Shown in pieces: positions 1-6,975 of a stretch of 48,662 nucleotides of DNA. The stretch is from NCBI GenBank assembly GCA_038849025.1, contig JAWCNE010000005.1:1-48662 (forward strand), in the 5' to 3' direction. Both the position numbers and the translations under genes were made by a program. Every line of letters starts with the position of its first letter. The first letter of the stretch is position 1. The stretch is from WUQU01 sp038849025. GTDB taxonomy: Archaea; Thermoproteota; Bathyarchaeia; Bathyarchaeales; Bathycorpusculaceae. The notes under the pieces are model-generated. The model searched no databases, had not been told where the DNA came from, and worked only from the letters and a program-made list of their open reading frames with translations.

Positions 1-23
1 CATAGGCGGCTGTTCATATTAAA

Positions 24-119
24 TTACTTGCCTCTCAATTCGGCTTTTCTAAGTGTCTTTTTTATGAAATCTCGATAGACGACCTCACATTTAATCATTC
101 TATTTTCAACAAGTCGCAA
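24..119 (-). pseudogene. Possible C-terminal gene scrap at the left edge
   Basis: The minus strand here reads as a plausible basic C-terminus (LVENRMIKCEVVYRDF, then KKTLRKAELRGK and stop). An in-frame stop lies just upstream, so only about 31 codons from a TTG, or 24 from an ATG, are open. The residue mix looks protein-like. I do not recognise the family, and a short intact gene is also possible. The rest of 1-162 shows nothing I can support. Confidence 0.22.
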
Positions 120-162
120 GCTTAGAAAAAGAGGGTATGCTGGTGCTTATCTATTGAATAAC

Positions 163-879
163 CTAATTGTATTCGTACACTTCATTGTCTTTCCATGCTT
201 CTACTGCATGTCCAGTAGACGACTTGAGTGAGTGGTATTCGCATCTTAGTCCTGTAGGGTTCTTGATCCATATGTCTAGCCATGTGTGATAATATGTTTG
301 CCCAGTTGCAGATGAATATACTTCAAGTCGTGTGTCATATGGTGGGTTGGTCGTCAGTTTTACGAATTTGATTGTGAATTCAGGATTGCCTACGGTGTCA
401 ACTTGAACCATTTGGTCCATTCCACCATCGGGATTCTTGGCATAAACTGTATATTTGTAATGCCATTGAAACCAAGACCAGTATCTCTCAAGCTCAATTC
501 TAGCGCCTAAGGTCTTAGTATTTCCTGTGTAGTAGTCAGGTCCAGTCATTCTCAACTCCATGTCTGATTTCGTAGTCTCAGCCCAAAGCCAGCTAGTCCA
601 TGAATCCATCTTCGCTCTGAATTGCCACCTAGTGAAACCGTCTGGCGGATCGGTTGAAGCTAGCCAGTAGAATCGCTCGTAATTAGGGAGCAAAGTAGAG
701 TCTTTCCAATGGATTGATGAGGCTATTTCCCAGTCGTTTACTGAAGGCTCGGCACGGACTAAGTTGTAGACAACTGGACTCCATGTAGCAGCGAATGCCG
801 ATGTCAGAAGCATCAAAGACACGAGTAGAAACGTCAGAGATAACATTCCCTTTTTAAAATAATTCCTTTGTTTTTTCAT
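163..879 (-). CDS. Secreted protein of unknown function
   Basis: A 238-residue protein with a classical Sec signal peptide: basic start (MKKQRNYFKKG), hydrophobic core at about residues 12-28, and a likely cleavage after AFA near residue 30. The mature part is rich in Trp and Tyr with alternating beta-like stretches and no Cys, as expected of an extracellular beta-sandwich. No catalytic motif is recognisable and I know no family. The ATG start is well supported: just upstream on the minus strand is an exceptionally strong ribosome site containing GGAGGTGA. It stands alone, divergent from the broken ATPase gene. Confidence 0.75.
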   Translation of the reverse strand: MKKQRNYFKKGMLSLTFLLVSLMLLTSAFAATWSPVVYNLVRAEPSVNDWEIASSIHWKDSTLLPNYERFYWLASTDPPDGFTRWQFRAKMDSWTSWLWAETTKSDMELRMTGPDYYTGNTKTLGARIELERYWSWFQWHYKYTVYAKNPDGGMDQMVQVDTVGNPEFTIKFVKLTTNPPYDTRLEVYSSATGQTYYHTWLDIWIKNPTGLRCEYHSLKSSTGHAVEAWKDNEVYEYN

Positions 880-1035
880 TCTCCTTTCACCTCCTCCTCT
901 GTTTTCACTCTCTGAAATAATCGTAAACTATATTTAATGAATGAAGGTCTTCATTGAACAACAGGGAGAGTAAAGTGAAAGTGTTTTCATGTAAAAATGC
1001 TCTGATTAAGCGACGTTTAACGCATAATCAAGTTC

Positions 1036-1176
1036 ATGATTGAAAAAGGCATTAGTTTACGTAGCCCAAAAGCGAGTGCGATAGGAAAAGAGATTAACAG
1101 GCACATACAAGCTGAGATCGTCTTGTTGAACTGGTCTATGATATTGCGAGTTTCGTCGCAAGGTATTTATAAGTAG
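1036..1176 (+). CDS. Possible 46-codon ORF or gene scrap
   Basis: The plus strand reads ATG-MIEKGISLRSPKASAIG, then KEINRH and so on, for 46 codons to a TAG. The composition is protein-like and the opposite strand offers nothing better. There is no clear ribosome site, and the ORF ends 33 bases before the ATPase pseudogene. It may be a scrap of a DNA-binding protein or chance. The stretch 880-1035 holds only the promoter and ribosome site of the secreted-protein gene. Confidence 0.2.
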   Translation: MIEKGISLRSPKASAIGKEINRHIQAEIVLLNWSMILRVSSQGIYK

Positions 1177-1209
1177 CTTGCGAATAAAACCTCTAATCGG
1201 TGAAGTGAT

Positions 1210-1576
1210 TTGTCGATTTCTGAGCTTGGAGAGCAGAATCCTTGGTGGAGAGACAAGGCTCTGATTAACGATGACCCGCTTATTATGGCTTGGGAGAAGT
1301 CTTCTTTCAAGTGGTGGCCTAGGATTGTTGAGACTTTTCAATGGGATGCAAAAGTCATTTACAGCCTTAGAGGACCAAGGCAAGTCGGAAAGACCACACT
1401 TCTTAGGCTTAAGATTAGGGACTTGCTGAAAAGTGGTGTGGACGCTAGAAGAATATTTTACTGGGCTTGTGACCAGGTTGAAAGCTTAGAAATTGTCTGC
1501 CATTATAGATGGGTATCTGGATTGGGCGAGAAGATTCTCTGAAGAAATGTTGTATTTGTTTCTCGACGAAGTATGA
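1210..1576 (+). pseudogene. Broken AAA ATPase (AAA_14/DUF4143, COG1373 type)
   Basis: From a TTG start 6 bases after GGTGA, the protein has the usual N-terminus of archaeal COG1373 ATPases (SELGEQNPWW) and a clear Walker A (GPRQVGKTT, about residues 55-63), followed by IFYWACDQVES. Near base 1487-1493 the homology jumps to the +1 frame, which continues with DGYLDWARRFSEE and the Walker B strand LYLFLDEV. It then stops at 1574-1576. The family is normally about 400-450 residues, so the gene has a frameshift and has lost its C-terminal two thirds, including the DUF4143 part. Nothing supportable lies between 1577 and 1728. Confidence 0.8.
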
Positions 1577-1728
1577 GATAAATTTCATCTTGAAGGTTTC
1601 TAATTGGTTTTCCCCAAGAGAATACTTGCTAAAAATTAAAGTCGCCGTCGAACCCCTTCCCTTAAAAGAAGCCCCCACAGGTTAAGCTCGCACTCATAAT
1701 TTGTCTTCGCTAAAAGGGGTGAAATGAT

Positions 1729-1977
1729 TTGGTCATAACGAGTAAAAAAGTGAGGAAAAAAATGCTTCTCCTTACCATGATACTTTTTGTAATTTTCGGT
1801 TTGCTTGCTTTGGTTATAGGGGTGATTGATGTAATAAATCCACCTTATCCCTATATCCAGAGACTTCCATTGCTTGGCCACATAGCTTTAATTGTTGGCA
1901 TTCTATCTTTAGTGGCATCAACCTTACTTTGGCATCTTCGCAATAGACATCTGGCTCTTCAACCCCAAGATGTATAA
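1729..1977 (+). CDS. Small membrane protein, tail probably replaced
   Basis: A TTG start follows GGGGTGA at good spacing. The 82-residue product has two strong membrane segments (about residues 12-35 and 48-68) separated by a loop with NPPYPYIQR, then a short charged tail. I do not recognise the family. Its last 15 or so codons lie antisense to the better-supported coding of the DNA methylase fragment, so the original C-terminus was probably lost at a junction near 1930. Confidence 0.45.
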   Translation: MVITSKKVRKKMLLLTMILFVIFGLLALVIGVIDVINPPYPYIQRLPLLGHIALIVGILSLVASTLLWHLRNRHLALQPQDV

Positions 1978-2317
1978 GTTTCTGTTGAGAAGCCCTCTTC
2001 TTCGCAAGTTCGACAAAATCAGGATTAATGTCAAAACCAATCCCTTTTCGCTCCAAATCCCTCGCGGCAATTATTGCACTGCCACTACCCATAAAAGGAT
2101 CCAGAACTACATCACCCTTCTTTGTATATATTTCAATTAATCTTCGACATAATTCCGCTGGAAACATTGCAGGATGCTTAAGCTTGCTTTCTTCTCTTGA
2201 TTTCACAATCTCCCATATGCTAATGGAATATCTTTCCCAAGTTTTTCCGTCCAGCTTATTCAGCCTTTCCTTTTTCCTAAGCGTTGCTTGAACCTCTTGA
2301 TCATTCATCAACTTCAC
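1814..2317 (-). pseudogene. Truncated DNA methyltransferase (N4/N6 type)
   Basis: The first 130 or so residues are a convincing DNA methylase. They include WERYSISIWEIVKS, then KHPAMFPAELCRRLIEIYT, the SAM-binding motif I DPFMGSGS (about residues 73-80), and a following acidic strand with FDINPDFVELAKKR. In this order of motifs the catalytic (D/S)PPY should come after the CEDAK segment, but none is present. From about base 1930 downward the frame runs antisense through the membrane-protein gene, so the catalytic half is gone. Likely starts are the ATG at 2317 or at 2308. It is probably an inactive remnant of a solitary or restriction-linked methylase. Confidence 0.7.
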
Positions 2318-2608
2318 TAATAAACCAATTCTAACAAGTTATTTATAAGTTTGAGATAACACAAGCAAACCTGAGAGATTCGCGCTGTCTATTTCATAAT
2401 TAACTTGAAAATCTTCTAATTCATAATCAATCGTTTTTCTTCAACAAGTCAACTTTTATGATGATACCTTGCTAGGTTCTCCGCCTTGAAAGAAATTCCG
2501 TTAGTTGCAGATAACAGAAAACGAGTAAAATTTCACTCCTTCAATAATTTCAGCCAGTTTGAAAAGTGTTAAATAAAGATTTTTTGACATAAAAATTGAG
2601 GAATAGAG
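2318..2608. other. Gene-poor stretch with a decayed minus-strand scrap
   Basis: No intact ORF is present. On the minus strand around 2425-2500 short open runs read like a shattered coding sequence (KAENLARYHHKS, stop, then LVEEKRL). They share the 16-base sequence TTCTTCAACAAGTCAA with position 6136-6151, where it sits in another decayed minus-strand gene. The end of the stretch is the leader of the TIR gene. Confidence 0.3.
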
Positions 2609-3169
2609 TTGGCTCAAATTTTTGTTTCACACAGCCAGTATGATAAAGATATTCGTCTGTCGTTTGATGAAATTTTCGCAAGGACTGGTGTAAAGTCGAT
2701 TTGTATGGAGTTTGAACAAATGTATCCACCAGCATGGCAAAATATAAGAAACCAAGTAAGTTCTTCGGATGCTGTTTTCCTACTACTTGGACCGAATATA
2801 AGGAGATGTATTCATACGCAAAACTGGGTCGCGTTTGAAGTTGGGTTAGCATGTGCTTTTGGCAAGGAAGTTTGGGTTTTTGAGCAGTACGGTTCATATG
2901 TAGAGTTTCCTGTTCCATACCTCACGGATTATATGCTCTACGATCTTAATGATCGCAATCATTTTGAATACGTTAGAAGAATCATAGAGGGCTATGGAAA
3001 ACCTCTCTATATCTTTCCATTGGGCGTCGACCATCGCACTAAGCGAAATATTCCTATTGGAAAATGGATTACCTGCCCATATGAAAACTGTAAGTCGAGC
3101 TATTACCTTCACACAGAAGTCAAAACTTTCATTTGTCCATCGTGTCGCCAAGGAGTAAACATACCATAA
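2609..3169 (+). CDS. TIR-domain protein with C-terminal zinc ribbon
   Basis: The 186-residue protein starts at TTG, with a GAGG-type ribosome site just upstream. The N-terminus has the first TIR strand and loop (IFVSHSQYDKDIR). Residues 70-85 read TQNWVAFEVGLACAFG, placing Glu77 where NAD-cleaving TIR domains have their catalytic Glu. After about 140 residues a zinc ribbon follows, with CPYENC and, 16 residues later, CPSC. Prokaryotic TIR proteins are often abortive-infection NADases (family knowledge). No Thoeris-type partner or STAND ATPase is adjacent, so a defence role is inferred from fold and neighbourhood. The promoter region is AT-rich. Confidence 0.75.
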   Translation: MAQIFVSHSQYDKDIRLSFDEIFARTGVKSICMEFEQMYPPAWQNIRNQVSSSDAVFLLLGPNIRRCIHTQNWVAFEVGLACAFGKEVWVFEQYGSYVEFPVPYLTDYMLYDLNDRNHFEYVRRIIEGYGKPLYIFPLGVDHRTKRNIPIGKWITCPYENCKSSYYLHTEVKTFICPSCRQGVNIP

Positions 3170-3207
3170 TTTCCCTGTATATTCTAAAGCTGGGACGAAA
3201 GTTTTCG

Positions 3208-3371
3208 TTAGTATTTTTTGATTAAGATTTTTTGTGAAGGCAGTATGCTTACGAACTGCCATCCTTTCGCTAAGTATTTCTCAAGTTCCCTCTCGTGTAT
3301 TATCCTTTGCGGGTTGTGCTTTCCCTCTCTAAGCTTTTTCAATTCCCTTTCGTAGAGCTCTCTGAAGAGAC
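3208..3371 (-). pseudogene. C-terminal scrap of a mobile-element gene (perhaps integrase)
   Basis: The minus strand reads LFRELYERELKKLREGKHNP, then QRIIHERELEKYLAKGWQFV, SILPSQKILIKKY and a stop at 3208-3210. The pattern 'ELEKYL..GW.FV..L...K' is one I associate with C-termini of archaeal element-encoded proteins, including tyrosine recombinases, but I cannot prove this. No start is present: upstream the frame continues only into the unrelated repeat of the AT-hook gene and hits a stop. I read it as a gene truncated at the boundary of the neighbouring operon. Confidence 0.45.
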
Positions 3372-3878
3372 ATGAAAAAGAACACTTTAAAGGAGAATGA
3401 TGGCTCGCGGCGAACCATCATCACTTCTGCTCATGAGAATGATAGTGCGCGGCGCACCATCATCACTCTTAAGGATGCTCAAGGGAATGATGATGCGCGG
3501 CACATCACCATCACTAAGAAGAGAGGGAGACCTCGTTTAGTTTTGCCAAGTGAAGATGTCTTAACTACTTGGTTAAAAGAAGCACTAAGTAACCCTCTAC
3601 CTACAACTGCAAAGTTAAGAGCCTATGAAATGCTTTGGAAAGAATGCAATTGTTCTTTTACGTGTTTGAAAAGATTCCTTTCAAAATACTTGCCACATGC
3701 TGTTAGAGATGAGAAGACATTAAAGAAATATGTCACTCTTTCCAAGGCAATGCGAGAGGCTATTGACATTGTCAAGAACATGAACACTGGAGACTTAATC
3801 ACTAGAGAAGAACTTGAACTGTTAATTTACACCTATCTCAAACAGAAACTAAGAGAGAGAAAAGAGAGAACCAAATGA
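3372..3878 (+). CDS. AT-hook protein with N-terminal tandem repeats
   Basis: This 168-residue basic protein opens the five-gene operon. Residues 8-48 hold three degenerate copies of END.ARRTIIT (starting at residues 8, 22 and 39), visible at DNA level as repeats containing GCGCGGC. A textbook AT-hook follows (KKRGRPR, residues 49-55). The remainder is helical with Cys at about 94, 96 and 100 and a charged tail. It probably binds AT-rich DNA in the minor groove, perhaps regulating or packaging the element. I know no full-length homologue. Its stop overlaps the upstream in-frame ATG of the next ORF. Confidence 0.65.
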   Translation: MKKNTLKENDGSRRTIITSAHENDSARRTIITLKDAQGNDDARHITITKKRGRPRLVLPSEDVLTTWLKEALSNPLPTTAKLRAYEMLWKECNCSFTCLKRFLSKYLPHAVRDEKTLKKYVTLSKAMREAIDIVKNMNTGDLITREELELLIYTYLKQKLRERKERTK

Positions 3879-3922
3879 AGATTTTGTTGGAATTTCTTGG
3901 AACAATACTGGTGGTGAGAAAC

Positions 3923-4849
3923 ATGAAATATAAAGTAAGGTGCAAGATCTGTGGTGAAGTATTTGACACTCTTGAGGAAGGAGAGTTCCATGCAGAACAT
4001 TTCCATGAAGACCAAGAGACTATTCTGGAATTCATAGAGGAACTAAAGTCTGACCTAGAAGGTTTCAAACACTTTGAGAAGAAAGACTATCCATTTCTCT
4101 ATTACAAAGAACATCCTAATCCAGTGGTATATGATTCCAAGAGAAAGAAGTTCTATACTGTCAAAGACTTGAAAGAGATACTTGCACATCCATACTCTGT
4201 TACAATTCTAACTCTCTTGAAGTATCTTGAGTTCAAGAACCGTGCTGACTTGAAGCATCAAAGTGAAAAGACTTTGGAGAAGTTGGCAAGGGATGAAGCA
4301 CTGAGCATTCTTGTGAGTGAGTACTTAATGAACAAAGAGACTCAAGAGAACCTCCTTAAACACTATAATGGTCAAATGAATAGACTCATAGACACACTTG
4401 AAGGGAAAACTGATTACTGTCAAATATGCGGTGATAAGGCTTTCAGTTATGATGGTTATCTCTGGAACAAACTCTATGTCAAGAAATTTGAAATGGATAA
4501 GAAGTACAAAATTACCTCTCCTTCAGCATTCAACCTAGAATTTGTGGTGAATGGAAGTAGAAGAAAAGTAGTTGCACAGAGGCTATTCCATGTGATTAGC
4601 AAACACTTAAGTCTTCTCAAGACTGCTGTTGAACTTGGGTTAGTGGATGGTATCCAAGATTTGCTAAAAGCAATAGAAGGTACAAAGGAGAGACAAGAAA
4701 AAGAGAGACAAGAGGAAATGCTAAGTACTTTCTTTAAAACAAAGGTTGAAGAAAAACCAATCCATGTTAAAGTTGAGAAAGAGGAACTAACTAAAGAAGA
4801 GGAAGGGATTTTACGATGGTTAAAAGCGAGACAGAAATACCAGACATGA
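3923..4849 (+). CDS. Zinc-finger protein of the island operon
   Basis: I place the start at the ATG at 3923, because GGTGAG precedes it at the right distance. An earlier in-frame ATG at 3875 overlaps the previous gene but lacks a site. The 308-residue product begins with a C2H2-like finger (CKICGEVFDTLEEGEFHAEH). The middle is helical and lysine-rich, and a second half-finger CQICGD lies at about residue 170. The C-terminus is a long charged coiled coil. Such fingers are common in proteins of archaeal viruses and plasmids. The function is unknown; nucleic-acid binding is likely. Confidence 0.65.
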   Translation: MKYKVRCKICGEVFDTLEEGEFHAEHFHEDQETILEFIEELKSDLEGFKHFEKKDYPFLYYKEHPNPVVYDSKRKKFYTVKDLKEILAHPYSVTILTLLKYLEFKNRADLKHQSEKTLEKLARDEALSILVSEYLMNKETQENLLKHYNGQMNRLIDTLEGKTDYCQICGDKAFSYDGYLWNKLYVKKFEMDKKYKITSPSAFNLEFVVNGSRRKVVAQRLFHVISKHLSLLKTAVELGLVDGIQDLLKAIEGTKERQEKERQEEMLSTFFKTKVEEKPIHVKVEKEELTKEEEGILRWLKARQKYQT

Positions 4850-5070
4850 AACTCTATCGCATAAGGATAAATTCACCATTTGAGTTAAGAGTTGTAGAGA
4901 ACAATGGCAAAGTGGTTCTGTTTGTTTATCATCGGATATTCAATACAACGCCTAAACTAAGGGCTATTTTGCTCTCAAAAGAAGAAGCTAGGGAATTACA
5001 TCGAGTCTTAGGTAAAATAGTCAATGAAGGAAATAACCCAATACAACCATTAAAGGAGACTGTCCAATGA
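4846..5070 (+). CDS. Small beta-rich protein of the island operon
   Basis: The start is the ATG at 4846, whose ATGA overlaps the previous gene's TGA, the classic arrangement for translational coupling. An in-frame ATG 30 bases upstream is less likely. The 74-residue product alternates strands (LYRIRINSPFELRVVENNGK, VVLFVYHR) and ends in a helix. There are no Cys, no signal and no known motif. Its place inside the operon suggests a partner of the zinc-finger proteins. Confidence 0.55.
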   Translation: MKLYRIRINSPFELRVVENNGKVVLFVYHRIFNTTPKLRAILLSKEEARELHRVLGKIVNEGNNPIQPLKETVQ

Positions 5071-5312
5071 CATTAACTTTGACATGTGAACTCTGCAATA
5101 GATGTTTCTCTTGCAATTCACTTGAGGAACTAGAAAGGATATTCTTGCAACATTTAGAATGCCATCCGAGAGAGGAAGTATTAACATTGAGAGACTTAAC
5201 TAAGAAGAGCATTGAAAACCAGAGAGGTTATGAAGAATTACTAGATGCTCTGATTCTTCTAGAATACAAAGAGAAAACAAGGGGAAGAAAGAGGCATGAA
5301 GAATATAGTTAA
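5067..5312 (+). CDS. Small C2H2 zinc-finger protein
   Basis: It overlaps the previous stop by ATGA. The 81-residue product starts with one finger (CELCNRCFSC, then His at about 29 and 33 in HLECH) and continues as a charged helix ending in TRGRKRHEEYS. It resembles the finger at the start of the 3923 gene, so the operon holds two finger proteins of similar design. It is a probable DNA-binding regulator of the element. Confidence 0.6.
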   Translation: MTLTLTCELCNRCFSCNSLEELERIFLQHLECHPREEVLTLRDLTKKSIENQRGYEELLDALILLEYKEKTRGRKRHEEYS

Positions 5313-5805
5313 AACACCTATTAGAGTCTTTCACACAATTGAGTGGAATGGAAAGAAGATTAGATTGACAGCTAGACAATATAGAGGATGGAAATATGAG
5401 AATAAAATAGAGGGTAAACTGGAGAAGTGGAAGTTTGTCTTTGAACGACATGATTTGGGTACTCACAAGAAGTGTGACTTTCTAGTATTTGGTATGGGTT
5501 CATTGAAGCTAGAGAGACCAATTTATTTAGAAGTGAAATATTCAAAGGCTCTAATCTTTCCTTGCTGGGTTAAGCGGGATTACATTACTAGATTTCCAGA
5601 GGATGCTGAGAGTAAAGTAGTTGTCACTAATTGTGGACTTAGATTGACACAAGAGGCAATAGACTTACTGAACAAGGAGAACATTAAGAGAATCTATGAC
5701 TTCCAACTCAAGAGCTTCTTAGAGGAGTTAGTCTACAAACAATGGAGAAGAGAAAATGGGTTGGGAGAGATGTCAAGGGGAGTTAACCACTTTTGGAGTG
5801 TATAG
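5296..5805 (+). CDS. Putative PD-(D/E)XK nuclease-like protein
   Basis: The ATG lies 17 bases inside the end of the previous gene. The 169-residue product has a possible restriction-nuclease core: an Asp at the start of a strand (KKCDFLVFG, about residues 57-65), then about 20 residues later the strand IYLEVKYSK, fitting the D...ExK signature. An earlier acidic residue sits in FVFERHD. This fits small archaeal virus nucleases and Holliday-junction-like enzymes, but the assignment rests on motif spacing alone. It is the last gene of the operon. Downstream are AT-rich TATAATAAG repeats (5803-5845) and no further intact gene until 6419. Confidence 0.5.
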   Translation: MKNIVKTPIRVFHTIEWNGKKIRLTARQYRGWKYENKIEGKLEKWKFVFERHDLGTHKKCDFLVFGMGSLKLERPIYLEVKYSKALIFPCWVKRDYITRFPEDAESKVVVTNCGLRLTQEAIDLLNKENIKRIYDFQLKSFLEELVYKQWRRENGLGEMSRGVNHFWSV

Positions 5806-5985
5806 ATATAATAAGTATAGGTATAATAAGAATAGTATTAATCATTCTTGTTCTTATCCTAGTCATGAAATAACTAAGCATATTATAACTAGTCATAAAG
5901 GGAGATGGAGAAGAGGGAAACACAGTCCTTGGAGTAGCTTAGTCTATCATCCTTGGCACAAAAAACCCAAAGCACTCTCTAAACA

Positions 5986-6224
5986 TCACTTGAAGTTCTG
6001 CAACTCCTTATCCATATACTTCCTAAACCTCAGAGGGATGACACTTAGCATTTCAAACCCAAGAACACATAGAGCAATCTCATCCGTCCAATGCAATTCG
6101 ATTTCATTCGCTTTTGAATCTTCCTTTACCCACTCTTCTTCAACAAGTCAATGGACACTTGCAAATTCACCCTTCCAGCAAATGCAGAAATCAGATTTGA
6201 CGTTTCATGATGGAAAAACTCCAT
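5986..6224 (-). pseudogene. Frameshifted minus-strand small gene
   Basis: From an ATG at 6222-6224 with GAAGGT upstream, the minus strand reads MEFFHHETSNLISAFAGRVN, LQVSIDLLKK and soon stops. The overlapping frame continues with LVEEEWVKEDSKANEIELHW, TDEIALCVLGFEMLSVIPLR, FRKYMDKELQNFK and a stop at 5986-5988. The two pieces fit one protein of about 79 residues interrupted by a single frameshift near 6147. I do not recognise the family. Flanking 5806-5985 and 6225-6418 show no other gene. Confidence 0.45.
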
Positions 6225-6418
6225 ATTCTACAATACCTTCTAATCATGCTTCTTTCTCCATTCTAGAACATCCAAAACAGAGGATTTTGACGCTTAGGTT
6301 TGACGGTTTTGACACAAAGAGACACTTCTCGAACTCTTCCGAAGGAACTGGTAATTTTGGAAGAGAACTTAATAAATCACCACTCTCTAGACCTTCCATA
6401 GAAGAAAGAGGAAGAACA

Positions 6419-6592
6419 ATGAAAGTAGAATGTCCAATCTGTGGAAGAATTGGAGTACTTCAAAGGAGAGGTAACTCAACACGAATCATCCACTATCAAT
6501 GGACAAATGGCAAAAGAATGTTTACCTCTCACAAAATACCTAACACAACAAACACACTCAATACCCAGAATTTACTGGTAACAGAAACCTAA
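6419..6592 (+). CDS. Small zinc-ribbon protein, copy 1 (probably frameshifted)
   Basis: The ATG at 6419 starts a 57-residue protein with CPICGRIG.LQRRGNSTRI, then IHYQW. This is a half zinc ribbon of a type I see repeatedly in TACK archaeal genomes (CPxC, RGNS.R, HY). Compared with the copy at 6976, one base is missing near 6588. Past the TAA the +2 frame continues with NSLVSDALFSKLFSQEEEPR, AGDAGYRDIINQKGLERKT and so on to a stop at 6763-6765. The original gene therefore probably spanned 6419-6765, about 115 codons. A TATA-like CTTAATAAAT lies about 50 bases upstream. Confidence 0.6.
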   Translation: MKVECPICGRIGVLQRRGNSTRIIHYQWTNGKRMFTSHKIPNTTNTLNTQNLLVTET

Positions 6593-6975
6593 ATTCTTTG
6601 GTATCAGATGCCTTGTTTTCCAAGCTCTTTTCCCAAGAAGAGGAGCCTCGGGCGGGTGACGCAGGGTACAGAGACATTATCAATCAGAAAGGACTTGAAA
6701 GGAAGACTAGGAGATGTAAAATCCATGATCTGTCTCAATACATTCTATACATTCTCATCCAGTGAAAAGCACTTCAAGTCAAATTTTGCTCTCTAACATT
6801 TGCACGCTTTGTTTAAGACATGCTATTGTCATCAGTTTCTCCAGTTGTCAACACTTCATCTGGGAGTAAGTGCCATCTCGAACTTCTTTCGATGTCAACA
6901 AAAACTCTTTTTGGAATACTTTTAAGATCCCTCTCCCTTACATTCATCAGAGACGGCAGAAGACGAATGAGAAGA

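Noticed and set aside
1057..1383. 108-residue minus-strand ORF
   Set aside because: Antisense to the ATPase remnant, which has clear Walker motifs; the ORF has no recognisable content.
2894..3262. 122-residue minus-strand ORF
   Set aside because: Mostly antisense to the TIR gene; only the stretch beyond 3208 codes for something plausible and in another frame.
5756..6592. 278-residue plus-strand ORF
   Set aside because: It starts inside the nuclease-like gene, runs antisense over a better-supported minus-strand remnant, and becomes meaningful only from 6419, where the zinc-ribbon gene has its own start.
6608..6796. 62-residue ORF
   Set aside because: The neighbouring frame continues the zinc-ribbon family of copy 1 and is the more protein-like reading.
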